From contig CAJNAR010000030.1 of the NCBI GenBank assembly GCA_905220665.1, positions 62,001 to 126,000 on the forward strand: a stretch of 64,000 nucleotides of DNA, given 5' to 3'. Every line of letters starts with the position of its first letter. Position 1 is the first letter of the stretch. Under the pieces are notes generated by a model. The model was not told the DNA's origin, searched no databases, and saw nothing but the letters and a program-made list of their open reading frames with translations. The position numbers and the translations under genes are program-made. The stretch is from Albugo candida (taxonomy: Eukaryota; Oomycota; Peronosporomycetes; Albuginales; Albuginaceae). Shown here in pieces: positions 51,195 through 62,116 of the stretch.

Positions 51195-53085
51195 TCACAT
51201 TGCAAGCTGTTTGATTCGCACTGTGTTTACCTCCTGAACGAGCGTCAAACACTCTTGCCGTATTCCCTCATAATCAACTTCTCTACTCTTATTGTCCAAA
51301 TCTAAGTACAACCACATTAAATAAATGCTCGTCTATAATAACAGACAACATACATTCTCGAAGATGAAAGATCGTTTGCTCCTGATGACGCAGTTTTTGC
51401 TCCAATGCGCCTAACGCCTTTGCAGTGTCGTTATTGGTGCTCTCTTCCTTCAGCGCTTCAAATTGACGCAATAACGCGTGCACCTGTGGCTTAATGCCGT
51501 CGCGACGTCGAAGATACTGCTGTTTGGTGTGCTGTAAACACTGTTTAGTTTGCTGATGCGTCTCTTTCATATCATCCAATTTCTCGAAAGCATTCATGTC
51601 CGACGTCATCGTGTCCATCTTCTCGTGCAAATGAGTAAGCTCTAATGCGATTTTGGAATCCAACGCATTTATTTTGTCCAATTCTTGCCGACGTTTATCC
51701 AGCTCAGAAGTAAGACGCTGTTTGGTGCTTACTGAAGATTCCAATTGACGTTCTTTGAACGTGACGTCGTTCTTCAATTCTTCCAAATTGCTTGCGTTTG
51801 CATTCGACAGAACTTTCTCTTCGTTACTGAGACTATTGGATATATGTTCAAGTAATTTGACAATCAGATTTTGTGACTCAGATTGTGCGCTCAGATCTGA
51901 TTCTTTCTTTGCATCGAAAGCGTCCATAAAACTTGTCATTTCTTTGTCTCGTTGGAAGAGCATCTCATACTTTTGTGATGGATCACCGTTTCCAGTCCGC
52001 TCTTGAAGATCTGCTTCCATCTCGTTACACGACTTTGCAAGCTCTTGATTTTCCTGTGAGGCGTTTTGAACCTCTACTTCCAAAGCCTCCAATCGAGTCT
52101 TATCCTGCTTCACTTTGAGTAAGAGCATCGCTCGCGCTTCATTGGGATCCATCGATACTGTCTTCGCCTCTTCGTCCAATTCCTTCCTTTCAATTTCAAG
52201 CTTCCGCAACTGATTCTCTAACTTCTCAAATTCGTCTCTATACGTATCATTTCCCAGTTCTGATTCCTTTTTCTGAACAACACTCATCAGCTGTTCGAGC
52301 TCTTTGGTCCTTAGTTCGATACCGGTCTCAGTCTCGCGATGTTCTGCGAGCAATTCTTTGTATCGTGCGAGCTTCTGAGGTGCCAACTGATTGATTTTCT
52401 CTTCATGTTGTGCTTGGATACCACGAGTTTCTTGTTCCATTCGACGACCCATTTGCTCTTGCTCTTGTCGATGTAGGAAAATACGATCGATTTCTTCGGC
52501 TTCTTTCTTATTTCGGAGGGATAGTTGCTCTTTCACGTTGTACACGTCTGCTGGATCAGTTCCGCTGCGTAATTTATCCATGGCAAGGTTACAATCGGCG
52601 AGTTGGCCTTCAAGCTCGCGAACGGATCCAGATAGAATCTCATACTTGCGCTCGAGTTGCGCAAATTGAACTTTATCTTTCGCATCTTGCTCTTTTTCAG
52701 TGTGGAGACGTTCAATTTCAGTGGTGATATCAGCAATTTTGGTGTGTAGTATGCCCATAAAGTAGGATGCGTCTTGAACCTGTCGGCGAGGACCCGCTGT
52801 ACCAATACGAATCCCCATCATACCTTGCTGCGTTACTGGTCGATCTGATACATTGACTTCTGTGTTCAGACTTAATCCGAAACCTGCTGTTTGCCCTGAT
52901 GTAGATGGTACAGCCATACCCGTTCCGAGTCGGCCGGTTAGCGGGCGATTGGAACCACTTGCGGTTGGTACACGTTGACCTGTGCTAAGACGGGCAAGTG
53001 GAGCATTCTGTCGTGTTCCGGGTCGACCAAGATTAGCTCCTGTTTCTGGACGAATACCACTACCTGTGCCAGGTCGATCGGACAT
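51195..53085 (-). CDS. IFT74: intraflagellar transport protein 74 (IFT74)
   Basis: Exons 53085-51354 and 51301-51195 (intron 52 bp) encode 612 residues; human IFT74 has 600. The N-terminal about 95 residues are basic and Gly/Ser/Thr/Arg-rich with repeated RPxTG-like units (RPGTG, RPETG, RPGTR, RPLTG), as in IFT74, where they bind tubulin with IFT81. The rest is coiled coil; DASYFMGILHTKIADITTEI is a close family marker. The join restores FHLREYLDNKSREVDYEGI. IFT74 is a core IFT-B subunit, so the organism should form flagella. The final exon is read through a possible donor at about 51227. Confidence 0.92.
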
Positions 53086-53544
53086 TTGGAATGAGACTCG
53101 AGCAACCTTTCAAGATATAGCACTTAGCAAGATGCGATTGGTTGAAAGCGCATGATAAGAGGCATTGGTTGGATAATTTTCAACGTACGAGAGATTCATT
53201 TGATTTGTAGAAGATGGTACATACTATAAAGGAAGTGATTAAATAATTTAACAAAATCATTTTGTATTATTTTGAAAAGAACAGGTCCCTCCCAAAGGGA
53301 GGATCAAGAAATTGGATCAAGCCGCCATGATAGGGGTCAAGTCCACGGTAATCTTTAGTAAAAGGCGAAAGATTAATTCGTGTTGAATTTAACCCGACGG
53401 AGATACTCTAATCTCCGTACTTTGGCAAACTACATAGTGGGTTACATCCCACACGGACAAAGCGCACTCACCGTGAGCACGCCCCACACAGTACCACACA
53501 TCTACCGCCCTGTAATAGACAATAAACAATGCTCCCCTTTCATA

Positions 53545-54761
53545 ATGACAGAAACGTCAGAAACATACAATTGGCGCCTTCAAACCGAAAATGACGTTCG
53601 ATTACAGCAAATAAGTCAGTCAGTCAACATCCTCCTCCAAAAACTCAATGAAATCGGCACGTCTGGCGACATTACTTTGCCCAAAAAAGCTCCATTACGG
53701 CACTACCAGCAACCTGTGAACGACCAAAATATCAGCGATGAACGACATCATATCAACTACACAAGCTCTTCGAGCGAAGTCGAAGCGCATGAAATCGATC
53801 CGATGGATTATCTCAGCGATTTTGAACCTGACGAGAGCGGGAAGAAGCATATTGCATCAGTAAATGAGGATGAAGACATGGAGCCCAAACACGATGCAAT
53901 TGACACCGATAATCACTTGGAAAACGCTCAAGACGTCTCCGAAGCGGTAATAGATGCAGCTCGCACCCGTTATGCTTGAAATCACATCCTCTTCCCGTAG
54001 GAAAAGGAATATGACGATGAAGAATGCCGAGTGTGTCAATTCGACGGGAACGAGTCTCAAATGCTTTTATGTGACAGCTGCGATCAAGGTACCTCAATAG
54101 CGTGGTAATCCGTCACACACTAACTTCATTCTTAGCGTATCATTTGTATTGCTTACATCCTCCTCTCGATCAAATTCCTGATGGCGATTGGTTCTGTCCC
54201 AAATGCATCCAAGAAGCTCATCCTGGTCATCCACGAGTGCGTGTGTCTATAGAAGAAGACAGGCAGCCAGAGGAGATGCTTGTGGCCCCAAAGGAAGACA
54301 GGCAGCCAGAACAGATGCGTGTAGCCATGGAGGAAGAAAGGAAGCCACAAGAGATGCGTGTAGCCATGGAGGAAGACAGGAAGCCACAAGAGATGCGTGT
54401 GGACTCATCCCTCCCCACAGAGAACGCCGATAAAATCATACCACCGACGTCATTACTCGCTCCGACTGCAGATCAATTAGCGAAAGCGATTGAGAACGAT
54501 ATGGAAACATGCAATAATGTGCTCATTCACGCTTGTTCGTGTGAGCTAAACAACTGCGATCACGACGAGTTCGCTTCTGTATGCGTGTCAATGAAACTCT
54601 TTATGCAAAGTGCGTCATGGGCCTCACACAATTCGGATTGGATGAAATTGCAAATTGCCAATGCAACTGCAGCATTATTTGCATATCACTCGTTACATTG
54701 CGAAAATGCGGCGTGTCACGTACCGCTCTGTGCCGAATTACGTGAGGAAGAGTTCGTATAA
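53545..54761 (+). CDS. PHD finger protein with tandem repeats and a TAZ-like C-terminus
   Basis: Exons 53545-53946, 54001-54088 and 54136-54761 (introns 54 and 47 bp) encode 371 residues. An acidic N-terminus leads to a PHD finger (about 143-192): CRVCQFDGNESQMLLCDSC then YHLYCLHPPL and GDWFCPKC, all eight zinc ligands present. Four 13-residue repeats (consensus EEDRKPQEMRVAM) follow. The last 80 residues (HACSCELNNCDHDEF, SVCVSMKLFM, HSLHCENAACHVPLC) have the Cys/His spacing of a TAZ zinc finger. PHD fingers read histone tails and TAZ domains bind transcription factors, so a chromatin role is likely. Longer upstream frame lacks an ATG. Confidence 0.75.
54252..54407 (+). repeat. four 39-bp in-frame tandem repeats in the PHD protein
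   Basis: Four copies of a 39-bp unit encode 13 residues each; the last two differ by few bases. The unit is charged and amphipathic. Recent expansion is likely given the similarity of copies three and four. Confidence 0.85.
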
Positions 54762-55077
54762 GTCACATACAAAACCTGTGATCTTTTATTATATATTTGT
54801 GACTTGAAGCTATTAATTATTGCGGGACGTCGACGGGTAAACCGCTACTTCAAACCCGCGGGTCAATACCCAAACCCATCACTGTCGGAACTTTAATGAG
54901 AATTATCGGATGCTCAAAATGGAGTCGTAGTGTCGCCAATACACTTGCAATTCGAACCAAAAAGGAATGCATCCATTGATCGTTGCGTTCCGTTTGTGTC
55001 GTACTCGAACCACTTTGAATACCTTTGCATTTTCGCGTCAAAAGCGAATAAATCTGATGGCATCGATGACATTTGCT
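54762..55077. other. 316-bp convergent intergenic region
   Basis: Between the PHD protein and subtilase 3' ends. A minus-strand frame at 54850-55041 is not recognised. TCAATACCCAAACCC occurs near 54860. No gene called. Confidence 0.3.
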
Positions 55078-58000
55078 CTACAGCACAGTTTGTGAGATTG
55101 CTTCCTTCCTTCCATGCGACGAATGTGGTGAAGAGCGTTTCGCATCAAACGGAATCAATTGACGATGAGATAAACTTTCCACTTGACTCGCTTCGCTCTC
55201 CTTCCAATTTCTTCTGTGCGATACGTTTTCTCCACCGCATTCACTTTTTTGCATTCCAATGTCATTTCTATTGTTTGTCCGACTCGATACTGTACGTCGA
55301 TCGCTTGTCGCTGTTGTCGCTATTGACTGAAGGTCTTCATCGATACCAAATGACGGGGTTTTGACTCCGATTGCGTGCAAGCTCACGAGTTTATCTCTTC
55401 TCTTCTGAACACGTCCGACACCTAATGCGACGAGAAGAACAAGTGCTAAGGAACCAGTGATCGCAGTTATGAAAATCCACGATCGCCATAAGCGATGATT
55501 CGGATCATTGTCGTGTTCTCGGATTACCGATCCAATGACGCTGGAAGAAGCCACAAAGGCGAATGCTTGTGAGTCTGCGAGAAGGATGCTATGGCCATAA
55601 ATGATCGCTTCGACGAGAATGTCTCCAGCATCATTCACAAACGCGATATTGTCGGGCTTGTCATCTCGAAAGGATGATAAACTTGCCGCTTTAGTCTCTG
55701 CTGTACGAGCGGCACGAAGTAATTGCGTGTAGGCGACTTGAACCATTTCAACGTTGTTCTTCCGATCGCGTTTTGTTCCCGACTCGACTGTGACCGGATA
55801 GAATTCTTCATCACTTCCACGGATACGAACACTCAAATCTAAATCATGTTGAAGTTGAGTTTGAGCGTGGAGTGAGCCTGGAGGATCCGTCCATGCGATC
55901 GTCACACGAAGGTCGATATTTTTCGGAGCCATAAATGCAATGCTCACACTTTGCTGATGTGCGACGCGAGGTTCACTACCTTCCGTGCTGTTGGGTAGGA
56001 AATACACTGGCAGCGTTGTGACGTTTCTCATTGCCTCTTCGTGACGCATTATCGATGTGTTGATGAACGCAAACGTCGCGATGTTGGACAGCTTTGGTTT
56101 TCCATAGCCTTGATATACGTCGGGGAAGGATAAAGGCCACGATTTCCGTTCGGTGCCAGCACATGTAAAGGTCCCGGTGTGTGGTAAAGGTGCCATTCGA
56201 AGCGCTAATGACTCGCTACTGTGAATGATGAGTGCTTTCAGCAGTGCTGATGGGATCTTGTCCATTTTGTAAGCATAATCTCTTTGTCCATTCTTCCACC
56301 ATCCGTCTCGTAACCATTCATACAAAAGCACCGCCATTCCAGTGACAGCAGGTGTCGCTTGAGACGTTCCCTGTAAAGAGCAGATTTCCTTGCTTTTCTT
56401 GACAGAACCGCTGGGTTCAGATTGACTTGAAGTAACGAGCATTCCGGGGGCGACAACGTCAGGCTTTAGTCGTCCATCGGTTGTCGGTCCAGCAGAAGAA
56501 AAGTAGGCAACTGTGCGTTCATTGAAGAGACTCGGGCAATGGAAATTGTGGAATGTGTCGGCAGTGTTCAAAGACGCGCCAACGGAAATAACATTTTTAG
56601 CTCCTGATGGTGACGAAATGGTTCGTTGTCCCTGATCTCGCTCCAATCCACCACTATTTCCAGCTGCTATCACAAGTAGAATGTCCGGGTTTTCGTACAA
56701 GTAAGCATCTAGATCCCGCGCCTGAACGCTGTAATCGTTGCCACCAGTTCCCCAAGATAATGAAAATATCCGTGCACCAACTTTAGTCTGTGAACGTAAT
56801 AATTCCGAAGCATCTGCTGGCACTTCAAGTTGCACGGAACATCCCATTTTGTTGGCACAATCTTCGTTTTGTGTACCAATGTCCATAAAAGCGATTTTTG
56901 CATTACGAGCAATCCCCAAATCTTTTTCGCTTCGACTGTATGAGCTTCCAGCCAAGATACCAGCAACATGTGTACCATGGCCACAAACGACTTGCTCCGA
57001 CTCATCGGCTCGATTCTGCCATGGATTGTAGTACACGACTTTGCGAGCTGTAGTATCTGGCTGCTCATAAATATTGCGTGAGGACTGATCGAATTGATCA
57101 TGATTAATGTACAAACCGGTATCTGTGATGCCAACAATAATCTCATTGCCGAGTATTCCCTTTTCCTGTGCTTCAGTTACACCCATAAGAGAATGGACAT
57201 TTGTGTCCACTTTTGCTTTCACATGCGAATCAAACGGATAAAAGTTTCCAAAATGAGCCTCAAACTCGAATTTCTCATCGACCCATTCCATATCACTATC
57301 ATGAGAAAGCAATACAGCAATCCCTTGGAGCCATGTTTGCAAGTCATAGTTTTTGGAAGTGTGGATAGAGCGATCAGATCCTTTTCCAATGTAAAAGAAA
57401 TCACTAATTCTCGTCCGTTGTATCATTGTTTCTTGCAGCAATTTCAGTGTCCTGGAGGCATCGCGACCACGCATTAATCGTATGTCCAGGATGGGGATAG
57501 AATCGGTGCTTTTGTGTCGATCCCATCGAGCTGCGCTTCGAGCGAGAGGAACCAGCTTCATCAGAGGAGAGATTGGTCTAATGTTGTGCACACACGCTAA
57601 CTTGCGCACTTTATCGATCAACACCGATTGGAGATGTATCATCACGACGTCGTGGGTTTGACGAGCCAAAATGGTTGTGTGCACAGCTTGTTTCTGTAGA
57701 CTTTGGATCAAAACGATACAATGCCGCACATCGCTTGTTGGATCGATGTACATAACAACTGGATGAACGACATTCTCGTAAAGTTCGGTTCGTTTCGAGT
57801 GGTCTTCCTTCTTCACCATCCGAACCGATTCCACGTCACAATGCTTTGAGAATGAATGTCTACTGTCTAAAAGACTTTCATATGCTTCGAGTAATATATT
57901 GAGACCATCAGAAACGGTAGAAAATGATGTATATGTGAAATTCCCCCTCGAATTCGATGAACAATTGTATCTAGAAGACAATAGTGATGTACCGAGACGC

Positions 58001-58341
58001 CACGCGCATGGATAGAGCTCCATGCTGAACAGATCTGTTGCGTGAATTCCTTCCGAGTCGCATCTTCTTACGCTTTTAAAAAGTGAGTTTTGCGCGCACA
58101 AAGTTCGTTGAAGTTGAAGTTTTCGAGCGGAAAGGCAACGAGACCAACATTCTGATGCAATCAAGTCGATAGGTAACGGTACTGGGCACTGTTGATGACA
58201 GTATGGTACTAATTTACTGGAAAGTACACTGGATAAACTCACTATACACGTATGTGACCAAATCGAAATAGCTAAATAACAAATATAACCATACATGTGT
58301 GTAAAATTGCGGCGAGAGCACATATACGTCTTCGTTTCCAT
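55078..58341 (-). CDS. membrane-anchored subtilisin-like serine protease (S8)
   Basis: 1087 residues from the first ATG at 58341. A hydrophobic segment at about 15-35 (MYGYICYLAISIW) may be a signal peptide or anchor. The catalytic triad is present: Asp in GITDTGLYI (about 404), His in GHGTHVAGILAG (about 454) and Ser in GTSQATPAVTGM (about 660), with the oxyanion Asn in IAAGNSGG. A beta-sandwich C-terminal region is followed by one span (WIFITAITGSLALVLLVALGV, about 955-976) and a short cytosolic tail. Such layout places the catalytic part outside the cell or in the secretory lumen. Family placement within S8 is uncertain; it resembles the large kp43/PopC-like type by its insert after His. 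Confidence 0.9.
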   Translation of the reverse strand: METKTYMCSRRNFTHMYGYICYLAISIWSHTCIVSLSSVLSSKLVPYCHQQCPVPLPIDLIASECWSRCLSARKLQLQRTLCAQNSLFKSVRRCDSEGIHATDLFSMELYPCAWRLGTSLLSSRYNCSSNSRGNFTYTSFSTVSDGLNILLEAYESLLDSRHSFSKHCDVESVRMVKKEDHSKRTELYENVVHPVVMYIDPTSDVRHCIVLIQSLQKQAVHTTILARQTHDVVMIHLQSVLIDKVRKLACVHNIRPISPLMKLVPLARSAARWDRHKSTDSIPILDIRLMRGRDASRTLKLLQETMIQRTRISDFFYIGKGSDRSIHTSKNYDLQTWLQGIAVLLSHDSDMEWVDEKFEFEAHFGNFYPFDSHVKAKVDTNVHSLMGVTEAQEKGILGNEIIVGITDTGLYINHDQFDQSSRNIYEQPDTTARKVVYYNPWQNRADESEQVVCGHGTHVAGILAGSSYSRSEKDLGIARNAKIAFMDIGTQNEDCANKMGCSVQLEVPADASELLRSQTKVGARIFSLSWGTGGNDYSVQARDLDAYLYENPDILLVIAAGNSGGLERDQGQRTISSPSGAKNVISVGASLNTADTFHNFHCPSLFNERTVAYFSSAGPTTDGRLKPDVVAPGMLVTSSQSEPSGSVKKSKEICSLQGTSQATPAVTGMAVLLYEWLRDGWWKNGQRDYAYKMDKIPSALLKALIIHSSESLALRMAPLPHTGTFTCAGTERKSWPLSFPDVYQGYGKPKLSNIATFAFINTSIMRHEEAMRNVTTLPVYFLPNSTEGSEPRVAHQQSVSIAFMAPKNIDLRVTIAWTDPPGSLHAQTQLQHDLDLSVRIRGSDEEFYPVTVESGTKRDRKNNVEMVQVAYTQLLRAARTAETKAASLSSFRDDKPDNIAFVNDAGDILVEAIIYGHSILLADSQAFAFVASSSVIGSVIREHDNDPNHRLWRSWIFITAITGSLALVLLVALGVGRVQKRRDKLVSLHAIGVKTPSFGIDEDLQSIATTATSDRRTVSSRTNNRNDIGMQKSECGGENVSHRRNWKESEASQVESLSHRQLIPFDAKRSSPHSSHGRKEAISQTVL

Positions 58342-58560
58342 ACTTTGAACCAAGAAATCAGAAATATGAAAAGCTGCCGTAATTACGACCACACGTGATT
58401 CCCCAGCAAAAGCCTAATTGAAAGCGTTGAATTGTGTAGTGCGTCTAAATTGCTCTGGTCAATTAATTCAGTATAAATACAAATGCAAAAACACAATGCT
58501 CATTCATTTCATCCAATCGTAAAATCGCTTTATTTTATCCAATTCTCTGCCTCCTCCAAC

Positions 58561-59133
58561 ATGCTCCCGAGACATTCATTCCATCAAACATTGCGAGTTT
58601 GTGCGCGACAGCGATCGCTTTCCGCGCTTCAACTGCACCTTTACGCGCATTGGAAGACTCCTGCGGCAAATCACAATCAACGTACTCTCCGTTTCTGTGC
58701 TACAAAAGCTCCAAACGATGACGGATCGCATTCCGATTTTCAGCCTAAATTTCATTCAACCGAATCGGATGGCGTTCAAGAAATGATTCAAAAGCACGTT
58801 TCCTCGTGCCCAATCCTTCTTTATATGAAAGGAACGCCTACTTCGCCGCAATGTGGCTTCAGCATGCAAGTTGTACGCATTTTACATTCGCATGGCGTGT
58901 CGTTTGACAGTATCAATGTGCTCGATCATCCTGATATTCGGAATGGAATCAAGGAATTTTCGTAAGTTTATAGTTTTTTAACATTTATATGATATTATAA
59001 TGTGACTCGTAGGAAATGGCCGACGATACCGCAGCTGTACGTCGATGGCGAGTTTGTTGGTGGGTGTGACATTATATCGGATTTGCATCAGTCCGGTGAG
59101 TTGGCGGATTTATTAAAAAAGCATAAAGATTAG
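58561..59133 (+). CDS. GLRX5: mitochondrial monothiol glutaredoxin (GRX5 type)
   Basis: Exons ending 58961 and starting 59013 (intron 51 bp). From the ATG at 58561 the product is 173 residues; an upstream in-frame ATG at 58483 would add 26. The glutaredoxin domain has [18 protein letters not shown] with the CGFS active site, then [21 protein letters not shown] after the join. The N-terminus ([20 protein letters not shown]) is basic and acid-free, a mitochondrial presequence. GRX5 carries 2Fe-2S clusters in mitochondrial Fe-S assembly. Confidence 0.93.
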
Positions 59134-59649
59134 GTGCTGGGTAATATACGATACTGTTAACAATCGTACTTCCTAGAGAGATGTAGTACTCTTCGACTTA
59201 GACGTTGTAGTAATCGACGCTAACTATATGTAGTTGAGCGGGATATTATATTGTAGAAGCGAGAACCAATTGATGAGAATCTAGATTATAATTATTAAAG
59301 GGATAAAGTTGCGGGTAACGATATTATACACACTCACCACGGTTTTGAGCGATGAGCTTGTTTCCAAGTTGCACGATAGATTATAAGTGATTCAAACAGG
59401 TTAAAGAGGGGGTTCAAACAGGTAACCATCGCTTACAGTTTGAATAAGTGCGGAAGAATCGACCGCATTGATTTATAAAGATAAATCATAAATCAGCCAT
59501 CATTCATCGTACAACGAACGCGCCAAAACTGATACAAATACAAATCTCACTTTGAATGTCACGTACGGCTTTGTGTTCAATAGGAGTGCGCAAACACTCT
59601 CATTATCAAATTGTAGCTCTTAAGGAGAGATTGAAGTAAGTATCGTATC
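59134..59649. other. 516-bp region before the secreted protein cluster
   Basis: Low-complexity AT-rich sequence; GGTTAAAGAGGGGGTTCAAACAGG near 59398-59422 contains a repeated GGTTxAA. Upstream region of the first secreted protein. No gene seen. Confidence 0.3.
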
Positions 59650-59919
59650 ATGCGCTATCAACTCTTCGTGTGCATTCTTTTGCTTGCAAGTCTTCCAATG
59701 CTATTCGCTGACTCCGATGATGGATCCGAATCAAGCTCTGAAAGCGTGACATCATCATCTTCCAATGAATTGGATAAATCGCTCGGTGATTATATCCATG
59801 AAAGAAGACGCCGCAAAAAGGTCCAAACAATTAAAAGAGAAAAATTTTTGAAGCAAAGTTTTGAATGTGTGAAGACCGCTTCTCGTATTCTTGGAAAGAT
59901 ATGTGTAAAAGGCTCGTAG
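59650..59919 (+). CDS. small secreted protein, family member A
   Basis: 89 residues. Signal peptide MRYQLFVCILLLASLPMLFA with likely cleavage after residue 20. The mature part is Ser/Asp/Glu-rich (about 21-45), then strongly basic (ERRRRKKVQTIKREK), and ends in an amphipathic segment FECVKTASRILGKICVKGS with two cysteines. No homology to a known fold. The upstream bases and signal peptide DNA match those of the member at 60825 almost base for base, while the mature parts differ. Candidate secreted effector or peptide precursor; function unknown. It starts at the ATG directly after TATCGTATC. Confidence 0.6.
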   Translation: MRYQLFVCILLLASLPMLFADSDDGSESSSESVTSSSSNELDKSLGDYIHERRRRKKVQTIKREKFLKQSFECVKTASRILGKICVKGS

Positions 59920-60824
59920 TATACAAACAAGTCGATGGTTCCCGTTCTTGGCTGATCGTTTCATTCATATATAGTTTTGAAGGATATTTCCACCGAAGAA
60001 CGAGAGCATAGACTTGTGTAGTACCGCCATTTGACTTATATGCTCTTACAGTAAACTCACACACGTTTTTATGCAGCGCTAAGACCACAAATCTGTCTAT
60101 CAGCGGCAATAAGGGTTGTTGATAAAGAGGTTCGAGAGATATAAAGCCTTAAAGGTAATTAGATATCCGCATTTTCAGCTCCTTTATGTTAATCCACGTG
60201 GTACACACAAAAGACAAATATAACTCGGTGAAACATCTCCTCCTTACTCGCGGTCGCACTTGTCCATAAAGACATTGAAAAAAGTCCTTATTCCACCCTT
60301 CCGAAGGGGTGTTGCTTTTTATGTAGACACCCCTTTTACTAAGATACCGGGTTTTAGCGTGATTCGCATAATCCTAAAACTATGTTGATCAGTTTTGCCA
60401 CAACGTTATATAACATAGTATTTGATGAGGATCAAAAGGCTCATAATTATTGAACATCGACTCACGCATCCATATACTGCGTTTATACACCACTTTTTCG
60501 TTTCATCAATTACAAAACTAGCACCGTTCTACAATTACAAGATTCTTATGGGCAACCAAGTATTCCCAAATGTTTCATACGACAGACATTCCCATCGCAA
60601 TCGTTGCATAACACACACACTCGCCTGATCGCGCAAGAATCGCCTTGTATACAATCTCCATAACAAAACTATACCTAACCAGTCATTTGGCAAGTGCGAA
60701 AGTTCGAGAACCAAATCCTACCACGTATGTTGGAGAACGGCTTTGTATAGGTGGACAGAATGCAGTCATCATCTCATTTTCAATTTAGAGCTGGCGGGAA
60801 CATATCACAATCAACTATCGTATC
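59920..60824. other. 905-bp interval with duplicated 3' flank of the secreted gene
   Basis: About 60011-60160 is homologous to 61153-61318, the 3' flank of the next family member, sharing GACTTGTGTA, ACACGTTTT.ATGCAGCGCT, GGAAATAAG-like and AAAGAGGTT blocks. An inverted repeat AAGGGGTGT/ACACCCCTT (60304-60312 and 60327-60335) lies beyond. No gene seen. Confidence 0.5.
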
Positions 60825-61043
60825 ATGCGCTCTCAACTTTTCGTGTGTGTTCTCATGCTTGGAAGTCTTCCAATGTTACTCGCCCAACACAAGGGAGGAA
60901 GTACGTCAAGCTACATACGCGTGTCGTCAACCGAACAACAATCTGAAGAATCTGATGGCGTGAAAGAAAAAGAAAGCAAGCATACAAGAGAAGATAATGA
61001 AGATAAGCAGACTGGCTGTTTTTCCGTGTTAAAAGGTTTATAG
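60825..61043 (+). CDS. small secreted protein, family member B
   Basis: 72 residues. Signal peptide MRSQLFVCVLMLGSLPMLLA, nearly identical to member A. The mature about 52 residues are Ser/Glu/Lys-rich and end QTGCFSVLKGL with a single cysteine. The C-terminal CFS..LKG(L/F) ending is shared with member C (63097). Tandem copy about 1.18 kb after A, with both signal peptide and 3' flank duplicated. No recognised domain. Confidence 0.6.
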   Translation: MRSQLFVCVLMLGSLPMLLAQHKGGSTSSYIRVSSTEQQSEESDGVKEKESKHTREDNEDKQTGCFSVLKGL

Positions 61044-61585
61044 TATAAGAAACTCCATGCTTTTGGTTGGTCGCTAATCCTTTCATCCAAAAATAGGTTG
61101 TCTGAAGAGACTTATGGACGAAGATCGTATGAGTACATAGTAATGATGCATTTTGACTTGTGTACACTATACTTACTCATACACGTTTTGATGCAGCGCT
61201 GGACACCACAATTCATTTAGTCATCAACGGAAATAAGAGTCCTTCTGGTATTAAAATAAAGAGGCTAATAAAGAGGTTTCTGGCAGAATGAAAGATACAA
61301 AGTCTGAAAGGTTATTGAATAAAAGAAACCTTGGTTTTCACTTGTTAAGTTCTCATAATTGTTGGGGATTTTACGAACATAGTAGAAAAGCTTCCTGAAT
61401 TTGTTCACTCGGGATTTCTATAAATTAGGCTGTTTCAGGACCAAACTGGTTTTGTTCTTGAAAATTTGCTCACGTGTAAATTGCAAGTGCAATGTGCACA
61501 AAAGCTTGAACACTATGAAGGAGGAGTGATCAATTCAGTAATTATATTAATTCTACAGTTGAAAGACTTCAAGCTGCCAAGTCCA

Positions 61586-61620
61586 CATCGAAATACGTCA
61601 GATCTGACAGTATTTCGATG
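61586..61620. repeat. 35-bp near-perfect palindrome
   Basis: Arms CATCGAAATAC and GTATTTCGATG flank the self-complementary GTCAGATCTGAC, with one unpaired base. The structure is symmetric over 35 bp. It may be a protein-binding site, a terminator-like hairpin or an element end. Confidence 0.75.
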
Positions 61621-62084
61621 CTAATCGCTTGTGGAGGGACGAAGTGAAATCGATTCCTCGAACCGCGACGTCAGCCGATTAGCCAAGGTAAAAAGAAAAT
61701 CAACATATCAGATAAGAAATCGAGCATATCAGGAATCATGACGTGTACGCAAAAGGAATCTATTTATGTGCTCTCATTTCTCTTATCTAATTTAATAAAA
61801 ATGCGAGAGCAATCAAAGCAAAAAATCATCAAGACAATTCAAGTGACACATATAGATTTATTTTACTTCGGATGCCACTGTATATTTCATATCCGAAATC
61901 GTCGCACCATCTTTCTGTTGCCTTAGTTGAGCGAGATTTGAGAAGTGTAATTACACTGTAAATTGCGCTGGCGTCCATTAAATTCCTGTGTAGATTTATC
62001 GTGATGCGTCTTGAAACTATTTCTTGAATTGTTCGACTACGTCACCAAGGTCTTTATCATGTCGCACAGCCATCTCTCGTATTA

Positions 62085-62116
62085 TCCGCTCTCCGCTTTA
62101 TCCGCTCTCCGCTTTA
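62085..62116. repeat. 16-bp tandem duplication
   Basis: The 16 bases at 62085-62100 are repeated exactly at 62101-62116. Confidence 0.85.

Noticed and set aside
60304..60335. Inverted repeat as a bacterial-type terminator
   Set aside because: It resembles a hairpin, but the eukaryotic context and the lack of a following T-run or nearby gene end make this unlikely.
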